NCBI GenBank assembly: GCA_021731085.1
Contig: JAKFYB010000035.1
Location: 1 to 44,686 of the forward strand
DNA: 44,686 nt
Reading direction: 5' to 3'
From: Dehalococcoidia bacterium
GTDB taxonomy: Bacteria; Chloroflexota; Dehalococcoidia; DSTF01; JACRBR01
This document shows positions 31,810-39,031 of the stretch, one piece after another. The notes below the pieces were generated by a model. The model made no database searches, was not told where the DNA came from, and worked only from the letters and a program-made list of their open reading frames with translations. The position numbers and the translations under genes are program-made. Each line of letters starts with the position of its first letter. The first letter of the stretch is position 1.

Positions 31810-32522
31810 CAAACCCCACATGGGAGAGCGAAGCCGAACACTGGACGGCGTGGGCGCGCACCCCCGGCCACGACGTCTTCCCATACTTCTCGCCAGCGTT
31901 CTTCGACGAGATCCTCCCCGCCCCTCCCGGCCTCACCCTCGAAGTCGGATGCGGCGAAGGACGCGTCGTGCGGGCAATGCGTGAGCGCGGCAACCGCGTC
32001 GTCGGTCTCGACGGCTCACCGACGCTAGCCAGAAACGCCCGCATCCTCGACGGCACATCCTCCTACATCGCCGGTGACGCAACAGCGTTGCCGTTCGCTG
32101 ATGCCACATTCAACACCGTTGTCGCCTACAACGCCCTCCAAACGATGTGCAACGAGGGCGATATGGCGGCCGCCGTGCGCGAGGCAAGCCGCGTCCTCAA
32201 GCCCGGTGGCCACTTCTGCGCCTGCGTCGCCCACCCACTGACCGACTTCACGCTCGTGGGCCGCCGCTCCAGCGAGCTCGAATCGGCGGAGGGAGCGTCG
32301 TACTTTGACCGACGCCGCGTCGAGGACACCGTCACCAAGGACGGACTCACGATGACCTTCACCGGCTGGACCTACACGCTCGAGGACTACACGCGTGCGC
32401 TCACGGACGCTGGCCTCGCGATGGATCTCCTGCGCGAGCCGCAGCCCTCCACCATCGCAGCGAACCTGGATCTGTGGCGACGCATGCCGCTCTTCCTGTT
32501 TATCCGTGCCCGAAAGCAATAG
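31806..32522 (+). CDS. Class I SAM-dependent methyltransferase
   Basis: A 238-residue Methyltransf_11/UbiE-like enzyme. Motif I is LTLEVGCGEGRVVRAM, then VVGLDGSP, AGDATALPFADATFNTVVAYNALQ and EASRVLKPGGHFCACVAHP. C-terminal cap FTGWTYTLEDYTRALTDAGL suggests a small-molecule substrate. GTG start overlapping the EEP stop, third member of the cofC operon. Whether it acts in F420 metabolism is unknown; position is the only hint. Confidence 0.88.
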   Translation: MTNPTWESEAEHWTAWARTPGHDVFPYFSPAFFDEILPAPPGLTLEVGCGEGRVVRAMRERGNRVVGLDGSPTLARNARILDGTSSYIAGDATALPFADATFNTVVAYNALQTMCNEGDMAAAVREASRVLKPGGHFCACVAHPLTDFTLVGRRSSELESAEGASYFDRRRVEDTVTKDGLTMTFTGWTYTLEDYTRALTDAGLAMDLLREPQPSTIAANLDLWRRMPLFLFIRARKQ

Positions 32523-32578
32523 CGGCGGAGCTTCAGATCTTTGTCTCGAGTCGAGTGGAGAATGCGGTATAAGAGGTC

Positions 32579-32956
32579 ATGAGTCCTTCGATCATTCAGG
32601 AGCCCGTCCCGGACGAGGGGTTCTATAGCCCCGAACTGACGCGCTTCGCTGCGGCCGCCATCGCTGTGATGAGCGCGGCTTGGGCGCTGTATGGCCTCTG
32701 GTTCGTGAACGACGTTGGATGCTTCGACGGAGATTGCGGCGGCCCCAAAGAGGATGGCTGGGGCCTGGGCATCTACCTGCTGCTGTTCTGGATCACTGGA
32801 CAGGTTGTTCTCACGGCGGCTGCGATAGGAGGCCTCGTCTACCTGAACGCAAGGGAGCGCTCGCATCGCACGTCCCTCGTCGTGTCCACTGTTTCGATCG
32901 TTACATCCTTGATCCTGATCGGCGCTGCCGCTACGGCAATTTGGTTCGGCACATAG
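32579..32956 (+). CDS. Membrane protein of unknown function
   Basis: A 125-residue protein with three transmembrane helices (about residues 22-44, 64-88 and 98-121). A short extracytoplasmic loop after helix 1 carries two Cys and acidic residues (VGCFDGDCGGPKEDGW) that could form a disulfide. I do not recognise a family. The start has AAGAGG close to it and a GTATAAG stretch about 6 nt upstream. It is convergent with the VOC gene, with only 2 bases between the stops. Confidence 0.62.
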   Translation: MSPSIIQEPVPDEGFYSPELTRFAAAAIAVMSAAWALYGLWFVNDVGCFDGDCGGPKEDGWGLGIYLLLFWITGQVVLTAAAIGGLVYLNARERSHRTSLVVSTVSIVTSLILIGAAATAIWFGT

Positions 32957-32958
32957 AT

Positions 32959-33393
32959 TCAATCCCCCCAGACGAAGTTGCCGGCAGCATCGAACGTGCC
33001 CGGCGCCCACACAACCTCCCACAGGTTGCCCTCGGGGTCCGTGAAGTACGCCGAACGGCCGCCCCAGACTTCCTCGTGCGGCTCCTTCGTGATCGTCACG
33101 CCCTTCTCGCGCAGTTCGGCGATCGTGCTGTCGACGACGGCAGCCGACTCGACGTTGATCGCCAGCGTTACGCCGCGAAATGCCGTCCCGACCCCACCCG
33201 GCGGCACCCGCCCGTCCTTCGCCAGCGCATCGAACGGAAACAACGCCAGGATCGCGCCACTGAGCTTGAACGACGTGAAGCCATCAGACGACGTCTTCGT
33301 CTCCTCCCACCCCAGACCGCGATAGAACGCGCGCATCTTCGGCATGTCGTAGACGCCCAGCGTCGCAACCGTGATGCGCGAAGGAATCACCAT
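32959..33393 (-). CDS. VOC family protein (glyoxalase/bleomycin-resistance fold)
   Basis: A 144-residue single VOC module. It has ITVATLGVYDMPKMRAFYRGLGWEE, FKLSGAILALFP, VTLAINVESAAVVDSTIAELREKGVTITKEP and AYFTDPEGNLWEVVWAP with the metal-position Glu of the last strand. The first-position His of metal VOC enzymes is replaced (TLGV), so it may be a binder rather than an enzyme. 15 bases after meaB on the same strand, so likely the end of the methylmalonyl-CoA operon. Confidence 0.85.
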   Translation of the reverse strand: MVIPSRITVATLGVYDMPKMRAFYRGLGWEETKTSSDGFTSFKLSGAILALFPFDALAKDGRVPPGGVGTAFRGVTLAINVESAAVVDSTIAELREKGVTITKEPHEEVWGGRSAYFTDPEGNLWEVVWAPGTFDAAGNFVWGD

Positions 33394-33408
33394 GCTTGTG
33401 CTCCCAAT

Positions 33409-34350
33409 CTATGCGATCAACTCGTCCGCACCGGAATGCGGGTCCATCTCCCGCCGCGCGACGCGGGCGACGATCTCATCGAGGCGGCCATCCGTCGTGT
33501 GGTCGGCGACGAGTTGGTCGATCAGGCGCTGACGGGCGAGCGCGAGCACCTGGTGGCGTGCCTGTTCGATGCGATGCGCTTCCCGCTGCTGCGTGGACTC
33601 GATGTGCGCACGGTGCTGGTCGAGGGCATCGACGAGCGCTTCGATGCCCTCTTGCTCGGCGCCGGATGTCTTCAGGATGGGCGTCTGCCAACCGTTTCTC
33701 GCAGCGCTGTACGACTCGTAGATGGCAGACATCTGGCGGTAGAACAGATCGGCATTCGGCAGGTCGCTCTTGTTCACGACGAGTATGTCGGCGATCTCCA
33801 TGATGCCTGCCTTCATCGCCTGCACGTCGTCGCCCGCCCCCGGCGTCAGCACGACGACGGTCGTGTCGGCCATCGCCGCCACCTCCACCTCATCCTGCCC
33901 CGCGCCGACCGTCTCCACCAGCACGACGTCCATCCCGAACGCGTCGAGCGCCGTCACGACGCCCGACGTCGATGGCGCCAGCCCGCCGAGATTCCCGCGG
34001 GTCGCCATGCTACGGAGAAAGACGCTGGGGTCGGATGTCAGGTCTTGCATGCGAATGCGGTCGCCGAGCAGCGCGCCCTGCGAAAACGGCGACGTGGGAT
34101 CGATGGCCACGATCCCGAGTGTGCGGTCGCGGCGGCGCAGTTCGCGGGCAAGCGCGCCCGACAAAGTGCTCTTGCCCGCGCCGGCCGATCCCGTGAGACC
34201 GACAGTGTGCGCGGCGCCAGAGCGAGGGTAGATCTGCTTGAGCGCGCGCCGGCCCTCGGGCGTGTCGTTCTCGATGAGCGTGAGGAGGCGAGACAAAGCG
34301 CGGCGGTTGCCGGCGAACAGCCGCTCGACGAGGTCTTCGACCGTCGGCAT
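33409..34350 (-). CDS. meaB: Methylmalonyl-CoA mutase-associated GTPase MeaB
   Basis: A 313-residue G3E-type P-loop GTPase chaperone that protects and reloads B12 in methylmalonyl-CoA mutase. Walker A is VGLTGSAGAGKSTL, with IAIDPTSPFSQGALLGDRIRM (as VAIDPTSPF here), VLVETVGAGQDEVEVAAMADTTVVVLTPGAGDDVQAMKAGIMEIADI and the guanine-specificity LVVNKSDL. The C-terminal dimerisation helix is present. Its start lies 4 bases after the stop of the B12-binding subunit gene; upstream in-frame ATGs up to 34434 would overlap that gene and are disfavoured. Confidence 0.95.
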   Translation of the reverse strand: MPTVEDLVERLFAGNRRALSRLLTLIENDTPEGRRALKQIYPRSGAAHTVGLTGSAGAGKSTLSGALARELRRRDRTLGIVAIDPTSPFSQGALLGDRIRMQDLTSDPSVFLRSMATRGNLGGLAPSTSGVVTALDAFGMDVVLVETVGAGQDEVEVAAMADTTVVVLTPGAGDDVQAMKAGIMEIADILVVNKSDLPNADLFYRQMSAIYESYSAARNGWQTPILKTSGAEQEGIEALVDALDQHRAHIESTQQREAHRIEQARHQVLALARQRLIDQLVADHTTDGRLDEIVARVARREMDPHSGADELIA

Positions 34351-34354
34351 AGTG

Positions 34355-34777
34355 TTAGGTCGCGCGGACCGGGCGCGTGGCGGCCCAGTCGCGGACGAAC
34401 TTGATGATGTCTTGCGTAGAGGTGCCGGGGCCAAAGATCGCCTGGAAGCCGAGGTCCTTCAGCGGTTGGATGTCAGCGTCAGGGATGATGCCGCCGGCAA
34501 ACAGCAGCACTTCATCCGGCGCGATCTCGCGGGTGCGAAGCGCCTCAATGATGCGCGGAAACAGTTCCATGTGCGCGCCGGAGAGGATGCTCAGCCCGAT
34601 AACGTCGACATCCTCCTGTAGCGCCGCTTCAGCGATCATGTCCGGCGTCTGGCGGATGCCGGTGTAAATGACCTCCATGCCGGCGTCACGAAGTGCGCGG
34701 GCGACCACCTTCGCCCCGCGGTCGTGGCCGTCGAGGCCCGGTTTTGCGACGAGTACGCGTATCTTGTCATCAGCCAT
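34355..34777 (-). CDS. mcmA2: B12-binding subunit of methylmalonyl-CoA mutase
   Basis: A 140-residue stand-alone cobalamin-binding domain. The DxHxxG signature is D16-G-H18-D-R-G21, where His18 is the expected lower cobalt ligand. [13 protein letters not shown] and [30 protein letters not shown] supply the other B12 contacts. It corresponds to the C-terminal region of the mutase when split into two genes. The large catalytic subunit is not in the window. Operon on the minus strand: this gene, meaB, VOC. It has a TATACT box 9 nt before its ATG. Confidence 0.93.
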   Translation of the reverse strand: MADDKIRVLVAKPGLDGHDRGAKVVARALRDAGMEVIYTGIRQTPDMIAEAALQEDVDVIGLSILSGAHMELFPRIIEALRTREIAPDEVLLFAGGIIPDADIQPLKDLGFQAIFGPGTSTQDIIKFVRDWAATRPVRAT

Positions 34778-34786
34778 AGCGGTGGG

Positions 34787-34792
34787 AGTATA
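34787..34792 (-). promoter_or_regulatory. -10 box TATACT for mcmA2
   Basis: Minus-strand TATACT, 9 nt before the ATG at 34777; about a 3-nt leader, no Shine-Dalgarno. Confidence 0.5.
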
Positions 34793-34881
34793 TGGAAGGC
34801 GGGCCGCTTATGGAAACGCCTCGTCAACCGGGTGGCGCAGCCAGCAATTCATCAGGAGCTGCGATTCGAATATGGATGTGG

Positions 34882-34900
34882 CACAGCCGCCCCGGCTGTG
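34882..34900. repeat. Perfect 8-bp palindrome CACAGCCG-ccc-CGGCTGTG
   Basis: An 8-bp GC-rich stem with a 3-nt loop, 20 bases before the ABM-domain gene. Not followed by a T-run. It resembles REP-like palindromes. Confidence 0.45.
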
Positions 34901-34920
34901 AGTAGTCCGAGGAGGCACAA

Positions 34921-35217
34921 ATGATCATCGTGACCGGAAGTGTGCTGGCGAAGGCTCAGACGCTCGACGAGATATCGCGCCTATGCCTCGAGCATGTGCG
35001 GCGTTCGCGGACGGAGCCCGGCTGCGTCTCGCACGACGTGTACACGAGCGTCGAGGAGCCACTGCGCCTGTTCTTCTTCGAGCGTTGGGCCGATCGCGGC
35101 GCTATCGAGGCGCACTTCGCCATCCCCGCGTCAGGCCAGTTCGTGCGAGACGTCGGCAAGCTCGCCAATGGCCCAACGTCAATCGAGATCTACGATGCGG
35201 AGCCAGCGAAGCGATAG
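34921..35217 (+). CDS. Antibiotic biosynthesis monooxygenase (ABM) domain protein
   Basis: A 98-residue ferredoxin-like alpha/beta-barrel protein of the ABM/YgiN type. MIIVTGSVLAKAQTLDEISRLCLEHVRRSRTEPGCVSHDVY, the LRLFFFERWADRGAIEAHFAIPASGQFVRDV region and the terminal IEIYD strand match. Members include quinol monooxygenases and heme-degrading enzymes, most of unknown substrate. GAGGAGG lies 6 nt before the ATG. It is alone on the plus strand between two minus-strand operons, with palindromes on each side. Confidence 0.85.
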   Translation: MIIVTGSVLAKAQTLDEISRLCLEHVRRSRTEPGCVSHDVYTSVEEPLRLFFFERWADRGAIEAHFAIPASGQFVRDVGKLANGPTSIEIYDAEPAKR

Positions 35218-35230
35218 TCCTGAGAAGGTA

Positions 35231-35277
35231 GCCCGGGCCTTCAGCCCGCGCGGTTCAGGCCGTGGTGCCCGCACGGG
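35231..35277. repeat. REP-like palindromic segment after the ABM gene
   Basis: CGGGC-cttca-GCCCG (35234-35248) and CCCG-ca-CGGG (35268-35277) form two short GC hairpins in the 60 bases between convergent genes. They may act as a bidirectional terminator or be REP-like. Confidence 0.35.
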
Positions 35278-36618
35278 TTAGGACCGCTGCACCAACACAA
35301 CCGGCACGCCGTTGGCGCTCGCCTTCGCGATCGAAGCGACACGCGTGCCCGGCTCGCGGCCAGCCACCGGATCGCTGATCTCGACGCCCTTGAGTCGCAT
35401 GTCCCGCACGGCTTCGTCGATGTTGTCGACGGCGATCGCGACGGCGTGCATCCCCTGCCCGCGCTCCGCCATCGCAGCAGCGATCGCGCCGCCGGACGAC
35501 AGCGGCTGCGTCAGCGCGATGTAGCTGTTGTGAGCGGGGATCTTCGCGATACGCGAATCATCGTGCTCGGAAGTCTCAACTGCACTGAGCCCGAGCGCCG
35601 TCGCCCACTTCGCTGCCGTGCCCGGCAGATCGGATGTCGTCACGGAGACATGGTCCAGCGCGGTCGGTGTGAACGCCCGCTGCTGCTCCGTGTTGTCGAT
35701 CGCGCCGCTGTGCGCAACGCGTGCCGCCTCGGTGAACGACTCCGGCTGATGCTCGATGAGCAGTGTCGCGACGCCGTGCGTCGCCTCGCCCTTGATCGTC
35801 GCGACGAGCGTGCCCGGCTTGATACCCGGCCGCGGTCCTGACGTCTCGACGCCGGCGGCCTGAAGTCGCTCGCACGTCTTCTCGATGCTCTCGACACCCC
35901 ATGCGAGTCCCCAAGGACGGTCGGGCTTGCCGATGCCCTCCTTCGACTGCGCCGCGCCGCCGCTGATCTCGATCGTGATGTCCGCGAGCCGGTAGAAGAG
36001 GATGCGCGTGTTGCGATCTGGGAACGTACGGTCGAGCGCCAGCCGCGCCCCGATCTTGTCGCTCCAGACGCGCCGTGCCGCCTCCATGTCCGCCGACAGC
36101 ACGACGGCGTGATCCATGCGGCGTACGTGTGCGCCGTCAGTCACGGGTTCCGCGACAGGCAGCGCTTCCGGCGGCGCGAGATGCTGGATGAAGAATATGC
36201 GCAGGCCGTTGGTGTGCTTCGGATCGACCTGCGCGTTACGCCACCCTCGCTCGGCGCCGGTGTTCACGTCGACTCCGTGGCCATCAGCCGGATCGGCGAC
36301 ATCCAGGCCGCCATCACGAAACTCCTCGACCGCACGCTTGATGTCCGTTGTGCCAATCGCGAGCGCGAACACGCCCTCGCCCTTTTCTTCCAGCGTCTTC
36401 TGCAGCACGCCTGACCAACGCTTGTCGCCCTTCGCGCCGGAGAGCGCGAGCAGTTCGACGTACGTGTTGTCGATGCGAAATAGCGTGTTCTTCGTGCCGT
36501 ACTTCGGGTGCTCGCCGCGCCACGACGGATTTCGCCCAAGGATGTTCACGTAGTCAGCCGTCGCCCCGTCGAGGTCCTTCACGGCGATGACGACGTGGTC
36601 GAGCGTCAGATCCGCCAT
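35278..36618 (-). CDS. Triple VOC-module protein
   Basis: A 446-residue protein made of three VOC modules in series. Module 1 (about 1-150) begins LTLDHVVIAVKDLDGATADYVNILG and has NTYVELLAL. Module 2 (about 165-295) begins RRMDHAVVLSADMEAARRVW. Module 3 (about 318-446) begins TALDHVSVTTSDLPGTAAKWATALG and ends with DPVAGREPGTRVASIAKASANGVPVVLVQ. Modules 2 and 3 share the GxxPGTxVATI pattern, so internal duplication is likely. Function unknown. Its ATG overlaps the stop of the methylmalonyl-CoA epimerase gene by one base, linking it to that pathway by position. Confidence 0.85.
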   Translation of the reverse strand: MADLTLDHVVIAVKDLDGATADYVNILGRNPSWRGEHPKYGTKNTLFRIDNTYVELLALSGAKGDKRWSGVLQKTLEEKGEGVFALAIGTTDIKRAVEEFRDGGLDVADPADGHGVDVNTGAERGWRNAQVDPKHTNGLRIFFIQHLAPPEALPVAEPVTDGAHVRRMDHAVVLSADMEAARRVWSDKIGARLALDRTFPDRNTRILFYRLADITIEISGGAAQSKEGIGKPDRPWGLAWGVESIEKTCERLQAAGVETSGPRPGIKPGTLVATIKGEATHGVATLLIEHQPESFTEAARVAHSGAIDNTEQQRAFTPTALDHVSVTTSDLPGTAAKWATALGLSAVETSEHDDSRIAKIPAHNSYIALTQPLSSGGAIAAAMAERGQGMHAVAIAVDNIDEAVRDMRLKGVEISDPVAGREPGTRVASIAKASANGVPVVLVQRS

Positions 36619-37061
36619 CAGACGGCCTCCGGAGCGCCAGCCGGATGCTGCACGGCATAGTCATCGAGCGGCTGGCACAGCTCGATCAGCGCGCCATCCA
36701 TCGCGTTCGGGTGGAGAAAACAGATGCGGCCGGCGATACCGACCCGCGTCACCTGGTCGATCATCTCGGTGCCCTTGGCCTTCATGTCGGCAAGGTCGCG
36801 CTCGACGTCGTCGGACTGGAAGCAGATGTGGTGCAGGCCCTCGCCTTTGCGTTCGAGATAGCGCGCGACGCCGTTGTCGCTGACAACGGGCTCGAGCAGC
36901 TCGACCTCACTGTCGCCGACCGACAGCAGTGCCGCCTTGACGCCCTGTTCTTCGATGAGTTCGAGCTTGTGCAGCTTCAGGCCGAGGGTGTCGCGCCAGA
37001 AAGGCAACGCCTCGTCGATGGCGCGCACGACGACGCCTACGTGATGAACTTTCGTGATCAT
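36618..37061 (-). CDS. mce: Methylmalonyl-CoA epimerase
   Basis: A 147-residue VOC enzyme interconverting (2R)- and (2S)-methylmalonyl-CoA. It carries VHHVGVVVRAIDEALPFWRDTLG (metal His7), a KAALLSVGDSEVELLEP strand with Glu, RKGEGLHHICFQSDDVERDLADMKAKG (second His) and the final DGALIELCQP Glu. These are the four metal ligands of the family. TACAAT lies 9 nt upstream of the ATG and a heptad array just beyond. Together with mcmA2 and meaB this marks a propionate/methylmalonyl-CoA route. Confidence 0.94.
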   Translation of the reverse strand: MITKVHHVGVVVRAIDEALPFWRDTLGLKLHKLELIEEQGVKAALLSVGDSEVELLEPVVSDNGVARYLERKGEGLHHICFQSDDVERDLADMKAKGTEMIDQVTRVGIAGRICFLHPNAMDGALIELCQPLDDYAVQHPAGAPEAV

Positions 37062-37070
37062 TGCGGCGGG

Positions 37071-37076
37071 ATTGTA
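37071..37076 (-). promoter_or_regulatory. -10 box TACAAT for mce
   Basis: Minus-strand TACAAT, 9 nt before the ATG at 37061; about a 3-nt leader. Confidence 0.5.
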
Positions 37077-37083
37077 CCGACTC

Positions 37084-37111
37084 AGGTGTTAGGTGATAGG
37101 GATCGGTGTCA
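37084..37111. repeat. Heptad array, 4 units (AGGTGTT type)
   Basis: Plus-strand units AGGTGTT, AGGTGAT, AGGGATC, GGTGTCA. It runs from the stop codon of the ClbS-like gene to 7 bases upstream of the mce -10 box. Confidence 0.55.
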
Positions 37112-37558
37112 GGCGCCCTTCAGTTTCTGCAGATCCGGGAGATGCTCCTTGTAGTGCCCGGTGCCGCTGGTTTCGAGCAGGCGGTTGACCGTCTTGCCTT
37201 CGCCGTAGCGGTCGTCGCCGATCGCCTGCGCCGCTCGCAGGTAATTCGCGTACGACTGCTTCAGTTCGGCCACAACCGTCGTCGCGTTCTGGGCCTTCAT
37301 CGCCGAGGCAAAGCGCGCGTTCCAGCCGTCCGAGTCGCTGTAGTCGACGCCCTCCGGCGTGGGCTTCTCGCCTCGCGCCATACGCTCCATCGCGCCCGTC
37401 ATCTGCACATGCCATCCGGCGAGGTGCGCAAGGATATCCTTCGCCCCCCAATCGCCAAGGATCACCTTGTTCATGCCGGCCTCGTCGACCCCATCTACGG
37501 CGGCGAGTACCGCGTCGTACCCTGACTGCAATTCCGCTAGTGCTGTCTGCTTGTCCAT
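37109..37558 (-). CDS. ClbS/DfsB (DinB-like) four-helix-bundle protein
   Basis: A 149-residue protein of the DinB/ClbS superfamily. MDKQTALAELQSGYDAVLAAVDGVDEAGMNK, LGDWGAKDILAHLAGWHVQMTGAMERMARGE and the C-terminal TSGTGHYKEHLPDLQKL fit the group, with helix-borne His (HLAGWH and HYKEH) that can form the metal site. Relatives include cyclopropane hydrolases and thiol-dependent transferases; function here is unknown. The ATG at 37558 has GGAGG about 7 nt upstream. Confidence 0.82.
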   Translation of the reverse strand: MDKQTALAELQSGYDAVLAAVDGVDEAGMNKVILGDWGAKDILAHLAGWHVQMTGAMERMARGEKPTPEGVDYSDSDGWNARFASAMKAQNATTVVAELKQSYANYLRAAQAIGDDRYGEGKTVNRLLETSGTGHYKEHLPDLQKLKGA

Positions 37559-37649
37559 TGTGCCGCCTCCGCTACGTGCGGCATTCGGCATGCCGCGGAC
37601 GGAGAGTCTAGCGCGCACGTAGGGATGAGCAACCGCGCACGGCGTGGCG

Positions 37650-38912
37650 TCAGGCCGCGGCGGTATCGATGGACAAATCGATGTCCGGAGCGGTGACCAT
37701 CTCCGCATCTAGCTCGCGGAGGACGTTCGTCGCGTGCAGGTCGACGAACGCGTCAATCACGTCAGGGTCGAAGTGAGTACCACGAAGAAGCCGAAGTTCG
37801 GCGACCGCTTCATCTGCAGGCCACGCCTTCTTGTACGGCCGCTCGCTGATCAGTGCGTCATATACGTCGGCGACGGCTACTATTCGCGCGGCAAGCGGAA
37901 TCTGCTCCCCGGCCAAACCATCCGGATAGCCGGTTCCATCCCATTTCTCGTGATGCCATCGCGCGACTTCGCGCGCCGTCGCAAACTCCTCCTGATCGGA
38001 GAGGACTTCGTCGGCCCAGATCGTGTGCTTCTGGATCTCCTGCCGTTCGTCAAACGTCAGCGGGCCGGCCTTCTTCAGGATCGCATCAGGCACCTGTGCC
38101 TTGCCGACGTCGTGGATCATGCCCGCGTATGCGATTTCGTCAGCGTCCTTCTCCTCGAGACCAAGGCGCAAAGCGAGGGCGCGCGAGTAGTACTGGATGT
38201 GCTTGAGGTGCATCCCCGCGTCGGTGTCACGGGCCTCGACGATTTGCGCCAGCATCCGCAACGACTGTCTCGTCTTCTCCTGAAGATGCTCGCGGCGCGT
38301 CCGCAGCTCGGCGGACAAGGACACGGCGACGAGGCCCGTGAGCAAGAAGAACACCAGCCGCACGGGAAGTTGGTCGCGAAAGTTCGTACCGGGTTCGTAA
38401 AACGCCAGCGACGCAAAGACCAGCAGCCCCGTCCACAGCGCTGTGAATATAAATGAAGTTATCGGCCCGTAGTACATGCTGTTCGAGACGATGAGGACGA
38501 TCATGATGAGCCAGATGTCGGACTCGTAGCCAACCTGTCCCATCTTCCAGTACATCCACAGCGATCCCGCGATCACCGTGAGGTTGTCCATCACGAGACT
38601 CATCGCGCGGAACAGGTGAATGTGACCCCGCGTCAGCAGATAGGCGAAGATGAAGTTGTACGCGATGGCGCAGAGGCATGCCATGAGTACGCCGATCCGG
38701 CCCGGAACGCCGGCCGGCAAGAACACCGCAAGCATCGCGGCGCCGGCGATCACAGGTCGCAGAATCAGGAAGTTCTTGTCGTTCGCGACGGACCCGATCT
38801 CGAGAAATGACTCAACGCGCGCGCGCAGGCGCGACCACATCGTCCGCTCTGGCCCGAGGCGCATAGCGGTACGGAAGGCAGCATTAGGTACGGGCCCTGA
38901 CACTACACCCAT
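37650..38912 (-). CDS. Membrane HD-GYP phosphodiesterase
   Basis: A 420-residue sensor-type protein. Six predicted helices (about 48-68, 73-93, 97-121, 131-149, 151-172 and 183-203) form the input module, followed by a short helical linker and an HD-GYP domain (about 205-400): MHLKHIQYYS, the metal pair H267-D268 in MIHDVGKAQVP, HHEKWDGTGYPDGL at 320-333 and IVAVADVYDALISERPYKK. The GYP triad and surrounding residues are intact, so c-di-GMP hydrolysis is expected. The input module resembles no named domain to me. The start is uncertain (38912, 38864 or 38840); no Shine-Dalgarno or clear -10 box was found. The 91-base gap before the ClbS gene holds nothing recognisable. Confidence 0.88.
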   Translation of the reverse strand: MGVVSGPVPNAAFRTAMRLGPERTMWSRLRARVESFLEIGSVANDKNFLILRPVIAGAAMLAVFLPAGVPGRIGVLMACLCAIAYNFIFAYLLTRGHIHLFRAMSLVMDNLTVIAGSLWMYWKMGQVGYESDIWLIMIVLIVSNSMYYGPITSFIFTALWTGLLVFASLAFYEPGTNFRDQLPVRLVFFLLTGLVAVSLSAELRTRREHLQEKTRQSLRMLAQIVEARDTDAGMHLKHIQYYSRALALRLGLEEKDADEIAYAGMIHDVGKAQVPDAILKKAGPLTFDERQEIQKHTIWADEVLSDQEEFATAREVARWHHEKWDGTGYPDGLAGEQIPLAARIVAVADVYDALISERPYKKAWPADEAVAELRLLRGTHFDPDVIDAFVDLHATNVLRELDAEMVTAPDIDLSIDTAAA

Positions 38913-38961
38913 GTTCGGATGTTCGGTATGTCGGAGGCGAACTTGATCAAGGTTTCGCCGA

Positions 38962-39031
38962 CACCCTTAGGGGTTCGGGGCACGCTCGCGCCACTCACAA
39001 GCGGACGTTGTGGCAGGCATCCCTAAGGGTG
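38962..39031. repeat. 11-bp perfect inverted repeat bounding about 70 bases
   Basis: CACCCTTAGGG (38962-38972) and CCCTAAGGGTG (39021-39031) are exact inverted copies separated by 48 bases. The right copy contains the stop codon of the alpha/beta hydrolase gene. Each arm is itself nearly palindromic. It could be a bidirectional terminator or a tiny REP/MITE-like element. Confidence 0.55.

Noticed and set aside
32680-34404. A 574-codon plus-strand open frame over the VOC and meaB genes
   Set aside because: Antisense to meaB, which has complete GTPase motifs; translation is Arg/His-rich with no recognisable fold.
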